Positions 1 through 8,165 of a DNA stretch of 64,000 nt are shown here, one piece after another. The DNA is from JBPEWY01 sp965224095. Lineage in GTDB: Bacteria > Bacteroidota > Bacteroidia > Flavobacteriales > Flavobacteriaceae. Numbering within the stretch: the stretch's first letter is position 1; each line of letters starts with the position of its first letter. The DNA lies in the NCBI GenBank assembly GCA_965224095.1, contig OZ245039.1:2232001-2296000 (forward strand), written 5' to 3'. Made by a program: the position numbers and the translations under genes. The notes below the pieces were generated by a model. It saw only the letters and a program-made list of their open reading frames with translations. It was not told the origin of the DNA and did no database searches.

Positions 1-128
1 AAAAACCGGTTAAACTTGAGCAGGTTTTGGGCGGGGACCTCCGTTTCAAAGCGAAGCGTGGTCTCCTGGGCCTGCACCCAGTTTACCGAAATTATGGTTA
101 ACAGTAACCAAATAAGTTTACGTTTCAT
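1..128 (-). CDS. PorP/SprF family type IX secretion membrane protein (5' part only)
   Basis: Partial gene that runs off the left edge; only about 42 N-terminal residues are visible. They begin MKRKLIWLLLTIISVNWVQA, a clear Sec signal peptide, followed by QETTLRFETEVPAQNLLKFN. The LLKFNRF stretch resembles the mature start of PorP/SprF outer-membrane proteins, which in gliding Bacteroidota are paired with large surface proteins. The gene starts 7 bp after the stop of the CHU_C-domain protein on the same strand, so the two are almost certainly one operon. The family call rests on a short N-terminus plus the classic neighbour, so it is an inference rather than a domain match. Confidence 0.6.
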   Translation of the reverse strand, partial: MKRKLIWLLLTIISVNWVQAQETTLRFETEVPAQNLLKFNRF

Positions 129-135
129 TATACCA

Positions 136-2328
136 CTAGCGTATTAAGGTTATGGTTCCTTGTTTTAAAATACTTTTTCCTTTCACAATCTTATAAAAGA
201 AAACGGGCGGTCTTGTGGAAGGATAAGTTACCGTTGTTTGAGGCCAGTTATTTTGATAACCAAAAGCATTGAAAATAGGTGCTCCTGAAGGGTCGTATAT
301 CTGGACTTCAACCTCCGGGTTAAACGAATAGGTGTTGGGAATGATCCATGTATCATTTATCCCGTCACCATTTGGTGTTATTACATTAGGTACAGCGAAG
401 CTTTCCTGATAGGCAACAGTGAATAATTTGGTTACCTCGCATGTCCCTATAAAGGCTCTAAGCGCATAATTCCCTTCGGCAGTGAAGGTTACTGAATTTG
501 AGCTTGATAATATATTATTGTCGGCATCCAGCCACTGGTAAGTGTCTGCTCCGTTGGCAGTTACAGTTCTTGAGCCACCTTCTACAAATACGATATTCTC
601 AGGCGCATCTACACCAACCAACGATTCATCAAAAGGATTGATAATAAGGTCGTTTGAAAATTTAGTACATCCAAAAGCGGTAACGCCAAGCCGATAAGTT
701 CCGGTAAGATTGGTTATAATCTGGTTTGTATTGGCGGGAAGTTTTACACCATTTCTATACCACTCATATGTATAAGCGGGATTAGATGTAGCTGAAGTAA
801 TGGTAATATTGTCTCCCCCGTCGCAGGAAACGGTTCCGTCGCTCGTTATGGAAACATCATCGCTTAGTACGAGTTTAACCGCAAACACATTGGATTGGGC
901 GTTATAAGCACCTAAAGTGGCATCTACCATGTAATCATCATTTTCGGAAGCGCTGTTTACCGAAAGAGTGCTGGTGTTTGCGCCGTTCAGAGCCACTCCG
1001 CTCTTAAACCATTGATAGGAAAAGCTGTTTCTTAAATCGTCAGTAGCATCTATTCGATCGTTTGTCGATGTTATAGCTGTTATTTCACTAATAATCAGTG
1101 TGGTAGATTCATTAGAACAATCGGTATAATTTGTGTCTCCTCCGATAACTATTTCAAATCTATCGGGCACGTCTACCACAATATTTTCTGAATCCTGGGA
1201 GGAAGAACATACACCACCCTGTGTTACCGTAGCCTTATAAGTGCCAGGCTGAGAAACGGTTATGGTACTGGATGTTTCACCGGAAATTAATGTGCCATTT
1301 CTAAACCAGGCAAAACTGGGGCTGGCGGCATTTGTAGTAACACCCAATTCGCGTGTGGTAGCGGGCATTAATACCAATCGATTGGCCGTGGTAATACTTA
1401 CTGTAAAATCGGCACTTCTGGTAATACTTACTTCCGCTGATCGTTCAGAACACCCTCCGGGCTGTTGAACCTCAACGGCATAATTTCCTTCAAAATTGCT
1501 TATTATATTAGTGTCTATAGTATACGATGGCTGATTGGCGCCGCTTATAGCAACATTATCTTTATACCATTGATAAGAAAATGTACCATCTGTTATATTT
1601 GATTGAAGCGTATGTGTTTCGCCCACGCATAATGCTTTTGGATAGGTTCCCTGAATGGCCACCCCCTGCCCGACTCCGGTGACTACTTCCACCTCATTAG
1701 ACAAAGTACTTCCGGAACAATGTAACCCGTAATCTACTTCTACATAATAGAATCCGGCCTGGGTTGTGGTTAGGCTGGATCCTTTTTCACCGGCAAGGAG
1801 GGTTCCGTTTCTGTACCAGTTATAAGCGGGTTCACTAGGGTAGTTATTTATAGTTATGGTGGCCGCGGTGCCATCACATACTGAAATTACCGGTTCAATA
1901 TTGTTAATAATAAGTGGTGTGGTTACCGTTTGATAGTAAGCCGGGAAAGGATCGCTTTCCGGACTGGTCAGTGCAGGATCGGTGCTACGCACGCGTACCT
2001 TATAAGTATCTCCGGCCGTATTGGTAGGAAAACCAAACACAAAATTAAAATCGAATGTGGTGTTCTGACTTCCATCGGAAGCTAACTGCGTTGGATTTCC
2101 CCAGCTCCCGTCCGGTTCGGAAAGTTCAAGGATAAATACATTCCCTGAGTTTACCAGAGGAGGATCCCATTTAAACTGAACTATAAAGCTGTTAAAGGAG
2201 GAAGATGCACAGGGTGCAGTAAATTGTGGGATAGGCTTCTTCAGTACCTGTGAGAAAGAATACTGAGCACCAAATAGCACCAGGCAAAATATTAATTGCA
2301 CATATGTAGTAGACCAATGTCTATTCAT
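136..2328 (-). CDS. Ig-repeat surface protein with T9SS type B (gliding motility-associated) C-terminal domain
   Basis: A 730-aa exported protein. Residues 1-26 form a signal peptide (hydrophobic VQLIFCLVLFGAQYSF). The body carries about six Ig-like/PKD-like repeats, each with a Y-x-W-(Y/F) core followed by a (R/K)-(N/S/D)-G turn and a closing Y-x-(V/L) strand, for example YQWYKDNVAISGANQ and FAWFRNGTLISGE. The last ~85 residues (VPNVITPNGDGINDTWIIPN onward) are the gliding motility-associated CHU_C domain, the type B sorting signal for type IX secretion. It probably works outside the cell as an adhesin or matrix component. The downstream PorP/SprF-like gene on the same strand is the usual partner for retaining such proteins. 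Ligand unknown. Confidence 0.85.
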   Translation of the reverse strand: MNRHWSTTYVQLIFCLVLFGAQYSFSQVLKKPIPQFTAPCASSSFNSFIVQFKWDPPLVNSGNVFILELSEPDGSWGNPTQLASDGSQNTTFDFNFVFGFPTNTAGDTYKVRVRSTDPALTSPESDPFPAYYQTVTTPLIINNIEPVISVCDGTAATITINNYPSEPAYNWYRNGTLLAGEKGSSLTTTQAGFYYVEVDYGLHCSGSTLSNEVEVVTGVGQGVAIQGTYPKALCVGETHTLQSNITDGTFSYQWYKDNVAISGANQPSYTIDTNIISNFEGNYAVEVQQPGGCSERSAEVSITRSADFTVSITTANRLVLMPATTRELGVTTNAASPSFAWFRNGTLISGETSSTITVSQPGTYKATVTQGGVCSSSQDSENIVVDVPDRFEIVIGGDTNYTDCSNESTTLIISEITAITSTNDRIDATDDLRNSFSYQWFKSGVALNGANTSTLSVNSASENDDYMVDATLGAYNAQSNVFAVKLVLSDDVSITSDGTVSCDGGDNITITSATSNPAYTYEWYRNGVKLPANTNQIITNLTGTYRLGVTAFGCTKFSNDLIINPFDESLVGVDAPENIVFVEGGSRTVTANGADTYQWLDADNNILSSSNSVTFTAEGNYALRAFIGTCEVTKLFTVAYQESFAVPNVITPNGDGINDTWIIPNTYSFNPEVEVQIYDPSGAPIFNAFGYQNNWPQTTVTYPSTRPPVFFYKIVKGKSILKQGTITLIR

Positions 2329-2605
2329 ATAAGTAGGTTAAAATATGCGATTACCGATTTGGGGAATCATAATCGCATCAAAATCTTACTATGACAAATC
2401 ATTTGTTAAACGTAAAACTCCTATGAATTATTACAAAAAATCAAGCTATTTTATCACTTGATAAGATTCAACAAATTTTTATCAACAAAAATTCAAAAAA
2501 CGCTGTAAAATAACGACTTAAGATGTTAATAAGTCTGTTTTACCAACAAGGCTAAAGTAGTAAATTTTTGTAAAAACATGCATTTCATCGATGCGTTTTA
2601 TCGAT

Positions 2606-2639
2606 AAATGTTGTCAAATGACCGTAAAATGTTGTCAAA
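2606..2639 (+). repeat. Two direct copies of AAATGTTGTCAAA, 21 bp apart, upstream of glnS
   Basis: The 13-mer AAATGTTGTCAAA occurs at 2606-2618 and again at 2627-2639, so the copies sit on the same DNA face two helical turns apart. They end about 30 bp before the -7 element of the glnS promoter, the position expected for an activator site. The first copy overlaps the end of the palindrome TTTATCGATAAA at 2597-2608. A regulatory role is inferred only from geometry. Confidence 0.5.
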
Positions 2640-2645
2640 GTATTA

Positions 2646-2677
2646 TTCGTGTTAGTCAATGTATTTAATTAATTTTG
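2646..2677 (+). promoter_or_regulatory. Putative glnS promoter
   Basis: The -7 element TAATTTTG (2670-2677) matches the Bacteroidota consensus TAnnTTTG exactly; a weak -33 candidate TTCG lies at 2646-2649, 20 bp upstream. It predicts a transcript start near 2684, about 12 nt before the glnS ATG. Confidence 0.6.
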
Positions 2678-2695
2678 TGCCTTTAATAAAAAAGC

Positions 2696-4387
2696 ATGTC
2701 AAAAGAAGAAAAGTCGCTTAATTTTTTGGAGCAGATTATCGAGGAAGACCTGAAAAATGGATATTCTCCGGAGGATTTGCGTTTCAGGTTTCCACCGGAG
2801 CCCAACGGATATTTACATATAGGGCATACAAAAGCCATAGGAATTAGTTTCGGCCTGGGGGAAAAGTATAATGCCCCTGTGAATTTAAGATTTGATGATA
2901 CCAACCCGGCAAAGGAAGAGCAGGAATATGTAGATGCCATAAAAAGAGATATAAACTGGCTCGGATATCACTGGGAAAATGAGCTGTATTCTTCTGATTA
3001 TTTCCAGCAGCTATTTGATTGGGCGGTGTTGATGATTAAAGAAGGGAAAGCCTATGTTGACTCGCAATCTTCCGAAGCAATGGCCGAGCAAAAAGGAACA
3101 CCAACCAGCCCGGGAACAAATAGTCCCTACAGAAATAGAAGCATTGAGGAGAATCTGAATCTTTTTCAGCGGATGAAGGAAGGAGCATTTGATGAGGGAA
3201 CACATGTGCTTAGGGCTAAAATAGATATGGCACACCATAACATGCTGATGCGAGACCCTATAATGTATCGAATTTTACACAAAGACCATCATAGAACGGG
3301 AAATGATTGGTGCATTTATCCGATGTACGACTGGACGCATGGAGAAAGCGACTATATTGAACAGATTTCACACTCGCTGTGCTCTCTGGAATTTAAACCG
3401 CATCGGGAGTTATACGACTGGTTTCTGGATCAGGTGGTTAGCAAAGATAAGCTGCGACCCAAACAAAGGGAGTTTGCACGGCTTAACCTGAGTTATACCA
3501 TCATGAGTAAGCGCAAACTATTGAAATTAGTGGAAGAGGATATTGTATCCGGATGGGATGATCCGCGAATGCCCACTATTTCAGGGCTTCGCAGAAGAGG
3601 ATACACACCGGAGGCATTGAGAAAGTTTGTAGAAACAGTGGGAGTAGCTAAGCGAGACAATGTTATTGATGTTGCACTTCTGGAGTTTTGTATCCGTGAG
3701 GATTTAAATAAAAAATCTCCTCGTGTAATGGCAGTTCTGGATCCGCTGAAAGTGATTATTACTAACTACCCTGAAAATAAGGAGGAATGGCTGGATGCCG
3801 AAAACAATCCGGAAGACAACGCGGCAGGTACGCGGAAAGTACCGTTTTCCAGGGAATTGTATATAGAACAAAGTGATTTCAGAGAAGAAGCCAATCGCAA
3901 ATATTTCCGGCTTAAGCTGGGAGGTGAAGTACGGCTTAAGAATGGATATATCATTAAAGCGGAAAGCGTTGTAAAAAATACCGAAGGGTATATCACGGAA
4001 GTGCACTGTACCTATGACCCGTTGAGCAAAAGTGGTAGCGGAACGGAAGAAAGTATGCGGAAGGTAAAAGGAACCTTGCATTGGGTATCTGTAAAACACG
4101 CAAGGGAAGCAGAGGTAAGAATGTACGACCGGTTGTTTATGGATCCTCATCCGGATGGTCATCCGGATAAAGACTTCATGGAATTTGTAAATCCGGATTC
4201 GCTTAATACCGTCACGGGATTTGTAGAGCCGAGCCTGTTAAATGCCGTTGCGGGTGAGCGGTATCAGTTTCAACGATTAGGGTATTTTTGTGTTGATTCT
4301 GACAGCCAGTTACCCGACAAACTCATTTTTAATAAAACGGTTGGCCTAAGAGATACCTGGGCTAAAATTGAAGCCAGAAACAAATAA
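2696..4387 (+). CDS. glnS: Glutamine--tRNA ligase
   Basis: Class I aminoacyl-tRNA synthetase that charges tRNA-Gln with glutamine in the cytoplasm. The HIGH signature is intact (PPEPNGYLHIGHTKA, HIGH at residues 41-44), the KMSKS-type loop reads IMSKRKL around residues 269-275, and the C-terminal half holds the anticodon-binding beta-barrels (ENTEGYITEVHCTYDP region). The 563 aa length is normal. Having glnS means the cell need not rely on Glu-tRNA-Gln amidotransferase for this tRNA, and the neighbouring gltX is then expected to be discriminating. Single-gene unit with its own promoter and a strong terminator right after the stop. Confidence 0.97.
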   Translation: MSKEEKSLNFLEQIIEEDLKNGYSPEDLRFRFPPEPNGYLHIGHTKAIGISFGLGEKYNAPVNLRFDDTNPAKEEQEYVDAIKRDINWLGYHWENELYSSDYFQQLFDWAVLMIKEGKAYVDSQSSEAMAEQKGTPTSPGTNSPYRNRSIEENLNLFQRMKEGAFDEGTHVLRAKIDMAHHNMLMRDPIMYRILHKDHHRTGNDWCIYPMYDWTHGESDYIEQISHSLCSLEFKPHRELYDWFLDQVVSKDKLRPKQREFARLNLSYTIMSKRKLLKLVEEDIVSGWDDPRMPTISGLRRRGYTPEALRKFVETVGVAKRDNVIDVALLEFCIREDLNKKSPRVMAVLDPLKVIITNYPENKEEWLDAENNPEDNAAGTRKVPFSRELYIEQSDFREEANRKYFRLKLGGEVRLKNGYIIKAESVVKNTEGYITEVHCTYDPLSKSGSGTEESMRKVKGTLHWVSVKHAREAEVRMYDRLFMDPHPDGHPDKDFMEFVNPDSLNTVTGFVEPSLLNAVAGERYQFQRLGYFCVDSDSQLPDKLIFNKTVGLRDTWAKIEARNK

Positions 4388-4412
4388 AAAACCGGGATTG
4401 TCCCGGTTTTTT
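4386..4412. terminator. Intrinsic terminator, bidirectional
   Basis: Hairpin AACCGGGA-ttg-TCCCGGTT flanked by A-run and T-run, starting at the glnS stop codon. Both arms end in homopolymer tracts, so it can also end the converging SPFH gene on the minus strand, which stops at 4434. Confidence 0.85.
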
Positions 4413-4433
4413 GAAGGTAGGTTTGAACTACTC

Positions 4434-5360
4434 TTATTCTTCATCCTTTTTTCTGTTCTGTTTTTTCATGGCTTCACCTATTTGATTACTGGCGGTAAAG
4501 CTGGCCACCATATTGTTTAACATGTCGCTTCCAGCCTGAGGCGAGTTCGGCAGCAGAATAAGATTACTGTTGGTTTCCTCTCCAATGGCCTGTAGGGTAT
4601 CATAGTGCTGGGTTACCACGATTAAGGCAGAGGCTTCCTGCGAATTGATCCCCACCTTGTTTAACACTTCAACAGACTCTTCCAAACCACGAGCTATTTC
4701 TCTTCTCTGATCGGCAATACCCTGCCCCTGTAAACGCTTGCTTTCGGCTTCGGCCTTTGCTTTTTCAACAATCAAAATCCGGGCGGCATCTCCTTCAAAT
4801 TGAGCGGCAATTTTTTCTCTTTCCGAGGCATTAATACGGTTCATTGCTGCTTTGACCTGAGCATCCGGATCAATATCGGTAACGAGGGTTTTGATTATAT
4901 CATATCCGTATTCTAACATAGCATCCTGAAGCTCGGCCTTTACAGCGATAGCGATGTCATCTTTTTTTACGAATACGTCATCGAGTTTCATCTTCGGAAC
5001 CTCAGCACGAACTACGTCAAACACGTAACTTGTAATCTGATCATGCGGGTATTCCAACTTGTAAAAGGCCTCGTATACTTTATTCCGGATCACAACGTAC
5101 TGAACGGAAACCTTGAGCTTAACAAATACATCGTCTAATGTTTTGGTTTCTACAATTACATCCAGCTGTTGTATTTTAAGGCTAAGTCTTCCGGCGATAC
5201 GATCGACCAACGGAATCTTCATTTGTAGACCGGAATTTCGAATGCTTTGAAAGCGACCGAAACGCTCAATAACTACTGCTGTTTGCTGCTTTACAATAAA
5301 GAAAGAAGACATTAAAATAACAAGACCAAAGAAAATAATTGGGATGAGATAAAAATTCAT
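4434..5360 (-). CDS. SPFH/Band 7 domain membrane protein (stomatin/paraslipin-like)
   Basis: A 308-aa protein with one N-terminal membrane anchor (about residues 4-22) followed by an SPFH domain (KQQTAVVIERFGRFQSI to about residue 200) and a helical, charged coiled-coil tail rich in Ala/Glu (AAQFEGDAARILIVEKAKAE). Such proteins oligomerise into membrane scaffolds and often modulate membrane proteases. The frequent partner NfeD is not adjacent here. The C-terminus is acidic/basic and low in complexity (KKQNRKKDEE). It is transcribed like gltX on the minus strand but about 105 bp downstream. Specific function unknown. Confidence 0.9.
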   Translation of the reverse strand: MNFYLIPIIFFGLVILMSSFFIVKQQTAVVIERFGRFQSIRNSGLQMKIPLVDRIAGRLSLKIQQLDVIVETKTLDDVFVKLKVSVQYVVIRNKVYEAFYKLEYPHDQITSYVFDVVRAEVPKMKLDDVFVKKDDIAIAVKAELQDAMLEYGYDIIKTLVTDIDPDAQVKAAMNRINASEREKIAAQFEGDAARILIVEKAKAEAESKRLQGQGIADQRREIARGLEESVEVLNKVGINSQEASALIVVTQHYDTLQAIGEETNSNLILLPNSPQAGSDMLNNMVASFTASNQIGEAMKKQNRKKDEE

Positions 5361-5465
5361 TTGCTAGATTTTTAGTGTTGATGTTATGAAATTACAAAAA
5401 GTATGCACTTCATTGGTAGCAAACTCTTATAAAATGTTACAAAATATTATAGCGTGATTACACTT

Positions 5466-6983
5466 TTAGGAAAGTGTTTCTACAGCCTTTCTCAATCGGC
5501 CAATGGTTTCTCGTTTTCCCAAAAGCTCCATAATATCAAAAATATGCGGACCTTTCATATCTCCCACCAAAGCAAGTCTTAAAGGAGGCATTACTTGTCC
5601 GAAGCCCAATCCCTTATCAGAAATCCATTCTTTTACAAGTAATTCGGTCACGGATGCGTTGAAATCAGTATGTTCAGCCAACTGCTCTACGAGGTCTAAG
5701 AGAATGGCGCCTGTATGGTCTTTCCATTGTTTTTTAACCGCTTTTTCGGCATAAGTATCCGGTGATTTAAAGAAGAAATGTCCTAAATCCCAGAATTGGG
5801 AAACAAAAGAGGCGCGTTCTTTTATTAAGCCGATAACCTTCTCTACGTATTCATCAGCGGCGGAAATATTTTTTTCTGCTAGCATTTCCTGAAAAGGCGT
5901 AACCAGTTCGGAGGCCTTCTTAGTTTGAAGATAATGTTGATTATACCATTTGGTTTTATCGGGATCAAAACGCGCACCTGATTTATTAACACGCTCTAAA
6001 TCAAATACTTGAATTAGTTCTTTTAAATTAAATATTTCCTGATCTGTACCGGGATTCCAGCCCAGCATGGCCAGAAAGTTAATTACGGTTTCCGGAAAAT
6101 ATCCGTCTTCACGGTAGCCCCTGGAAGTCTCTCCCGTTTTAGGATCGCTCCATTGAAGAGGAAATACAGGAAAGCCTAATTTGTCACCGTCACGTTTACT
6201 GAGTTTTCCCTTTCCTGTCGGTTTAAGAATTAACGGCAAATGTGCAAAAGCCGGAGCCTCCCACGCAAATGCACGATATAAAAGAACGTGTAATGCCAGC
6301 GAGGGAAGCCACTCCTCGCCGCGAATTACATGTGTAATATGCATTAAATGGTCATCCACAATATTAGCCAGATGGTATGTAGGCATTCCATCGCTTTTAA
6401 ACAGAATCTTATCGTCAAGAGTTTTTGTATAGATGGTAATTTTTCCGCGGATAATATCTTTTAGGACCAGTTCTTCATTTTCCGGCGATTTAAAACGAAT
6501 CACATAAGGGTCTCCATGGGTAAGTCTCTGCTGCGTTTCCGCTTCCGTAAATGCGATGGAGTTTTTAAGCTTAAGCCGGTTGTGCCAGTTATAGATAAAA
6601 GTTTTTCCTTTTTTTTCGTGATCTCTGCGATGGGTGTCAAGCTCTTCCGCCGTGTCAAATGCGTAATAAGCATCTCCCTGATTCAGGAGCTGTTCTGCAT
6701 ATTTTTTATACAGGTTTTTTCTTTCGCTTTGCCTATAGGGTCCGTATCCGCCATCTTTTCCCGGGCCCTCGTCAAATGGAATACCGCACCATGTAAGGGC
6801 TTCAGCAATATATGCTTCGGCACCTTCTACATAGCGGGATTGGTCGGTATCTTCAATTCTAAGAACAAAATCTCCCTGATGCTTTTTCGCAAACAGGTAA
6901 TTAAAAAGAGCAGTCCGTACACCACCTATGTGAAGGGGGCCTGTAGGGCTGGGAGCAAAACGAACGCGAATTTTACGGGTCAT
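5466..6983 (-). CDS. gltX: Glutamate--tRNA ligase
   Basis: Class I synthetase that charges tRNA-Glu; the product also feeds tetrapyrrole synthesis through glutamyl-tRNA reductase. Signature one is VRFAPSPTGPLHIGG (residues 7-21) and the KMSKS loop is KLSKRDGD at residues 260-267, with the C-terminal anticodon-binding helices after it. At 505 aa it is a normal length. The ATG at 6983 lies 15 bp downstream of an exact TAnnTTTG element, which supports this start. The gene follows alkB on the same strand but has its own promoter. Confidence 0.97.
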   Translation of the reverse strand: MTRKIRVRFAPSPTGPLHIGGVRTALFNYLFAKKHQGDFVLRIEDTDQSRYVEGAEAYIAEALTWCGIPFDEGPGKDGGYGPYRQSERKNLYKKYAEQLLNQGDAYYAFDTAEELDTHRRDHEKKGKTFIYNWHNRLKLKNSIAFTEAETQQRLTHGDPYVIRFKSPENEELVLKDIIRGKITIYTKTLDDKILFKSDGMPTYHLANIVDDHLMHITHVIRGEEWLPSLALHVLLYRAFAWEAPAFAHLPLILKPTGKGKLSKRDGDKLGFPVFPLQWSDPKTGETSRGYREDGYFPETVINFLAMLGWNPGTDQEIFNLKELIQVFDLERVNKSGARFDPDKTKWYNQHYLQTKKASELVTPFQEMLAEKNISAADEYVEKVIGLIKERASFVSQFWDLGHFFFKSPDTYAEKAVKKQWKDHTGAILLDLVEQLAEHTDFNASVTELLVKEWISDKGLGFGQVMPPLRLALVGDMKGPHIFDIMELLGKRETIGRLRKAVETLS

Positions 6984-6997
6984 AGTTTAAATTTGCG

Positions 6998-7005
6998 CAA
7001 AGATA
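6998..7005 (-). promoter_or_regulatory. -7 element of putative gltX promoter
   Basis: On the minus strand TATCTTTG (7005 to 6998) matches TAnnTTTG exactly. It lies between the alkB stop and the gltX ATG, so gltX can be transcribed on its own. No strong -33 was seen. Confidence 0.55.
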
Positions 7006-7027
7006 GTATTTCAACGAGAAAAACTAA

Positions 7028-8077
7028 CTAAGCAGCAAGCTTCATTTCCTCCGGAATTCTCGGGTTCATTAGTTTAAACCATAAAGGAGGAAAAAGAGAT
7101 ATTAACATGGATGTGGGATATCCAAAGGGCATTTGCGGGCTCACATGATGATAATCTAAAAGCTGATATTTTTTGGAAGCGCGATAATGATGATCGCTAT
7201 GTCTTGTTAGTTCATAGAGCATGACCCTTCCCAGTACGTGATTGGAATTCCAGGAATGAATTTCTTTAACACGCTCATATCTCCCCGAGGGTTTTTTTAA
7301 TCTGCATAAACCGTAGTGTTCGATATAGTTTATGGTTTCAAGCAATAAAAAGCCTATTACCGAGACAGCCAGTGCACATAAAAGGCCAAAAACACCAAAG
7401 AAATAAAGAATAAAAATAAGATATGCGCATTGGCATACAACATACCAAAGCATATCATTTTTATATGACCAAAAAGAAAAATTACCTTTATTAAGAAGGT
7501 CTAACTGTATGCGCCAGGCACTAAAATACTGACGGATAACAGAGGTAAACCAAAATGAATATACCGATTGGTTTAATCTTGCAGAAGCCGGATCTTCCTT
7601 GGTGGCGGCATGCAAATGATGGCCGTAATTATGTTCAATATAGAAGTGCATATACAAAGAGGGAAGCAGCAATAGTTTTCCGAGAAACTGTTCGGCCTTT
7701 TGAGTTCGGTGGCCTAGCTCGTGGGCAACATTGATACCATTGGAGCCCAGAACGATACCTGTTGAGAAAATTAACCCTACCAGCTCATAGGTTTCCAGGG
7801 AAGTACGTGATACAGTGAGAAAAAAGTATATAAGCACCCCGAATACCAGGGGAATATTCAGATAAAGCATCCAGTCAAAAAGTGGAGCTGTTAACTTCTG
7901 TTCTCTTTCTTTAGGAGTTAGGTTCGAATCGTCTTCGGGAAACAAAAGCTCTAACAGAGGGACAATTCCAAAAGCAAATACAGGAGTTAAAAAACTAAAC
8001 AATCCTTTAAATGTTAAACCGATAATAGCCATTATAGGAATGGAATAGGCTGCCATATATTTTAAGTCACTCATCAT
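7028..8077 (-). CDS. alkB: Alkane 1-monooxygenase (AlkB-type membrane di-iron hydroxylase)
   Basis: Integral membrane non-haem di-iron enzyme that oxidises the terminal carbon of alkanes or related chains, using electrons from rubredoxin or ferredoxin. All three histidine boxes are present: HELGH (119-123), EHNYGHH (148-154) and HSDHH (293-297), plus the AlkB-specific NYIEHYGL segment that separates it from plain fatty-acid desaturases. Several hydrophobic helices precede and separate the boxes. Length 349 aa is slightly short of the ~400 aa Pseudomonas enzyme but usual in flavobacteria. No rubredoxin or rubredoxin reductase gene is adjacent. Substrate range cannot be read from sequence. The start could be either of two tandem ATGs (8077 or 8074). 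Confidence 0.85.
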   Translation of the reverse strand: MMSDLKYMAAYSIPIMAIIGLTFKGLFSFLTPVFAFGIVPLLELLFPEDDSNLTPKEREQKLTAPLFDWMLYLNIPLVFGVLIYFFLTVSRTSLETYELVGLIFSTGIVLGSNGINVAHELGHRTQKAEQFLGKLLLLPSLYMHFYIEHNYGHHLHAATKEDPASARLNQSVYSFWFTSVIRQYFSAWRIQLDLLNKGNFSFWSYKNDMLWYVVCQCAYLIFILYFFGVFGLLCALAVSVIGFLLLETINYIEHYGLCRLKKPSGRYERVKEIHSWNSNHVLGRVMLYELTRHSDHHYRASKKYQLLDYHHVSPQMPFGYPTSMLISLFPPLWFKLMNPRIPEEMKLAA

Positions 8078-8099
8078 TAGAATTTTAACACCGAATTAT

Positions 8100-8107
8100 C
8101 AAAGTTA
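8100..8107 (-). promoter_or_regulatory. -7 element of putative alkB promoter
   Basis: Minus-strand TAACTTTG (8107 to 8100) is an exact TAnnTTTG match, 23 bp before the alkB ATG. A convincing -33 is not seen. Confidence 0.5.
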
Positions 8108-8165
8108 AACAAAAGCATACTTAAATAAAATTGTAATTTTATCAGTTAAACCCCGTAATGTGGTA

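Larger units (their letters stand above)
2329..2695. other. 367-bp AT-rich divergent intergenic region
   Basis: This gap separates the minus-strand CHU_C protein from glnS. It must hold two divergent promoters. The glnS side has an exact TAnnTTTG element at 2670-2677. Upstream of it lie a 13-bp direct repeat (2606-2618 and 2627-2639) and the perfect 12-bp palindrome TTTATCGATAAA (2597-2608). No small ORF or RNA gene was recognised. Confidence 0.6.

Noticed and set aside
2440..2540. DnaA-box-like words (TTATCAACA, TTATCACTT, TGTTAATAA) in the AT-rich gap before glnS, raising the idea of oriC
   Set aside because: None matches TTATCCACA exactly, spacing is irregular, and neither dnaA nor dnaN is adjacent. 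Proximity to the origin is argued only from parS.
3704..4162. 152-codon open frame antisense to glnS
   Set aside because: Shadow of the glnS anticodon-binding region; no recognisable protein features.
6516..7031. 171-codon open frame on the plus strand antisense to gltX
   Set aside because: It lies within and opposite a well-conserved gltX, has no promoter or family resemblance, and its sequence is the complement of the synthetase.
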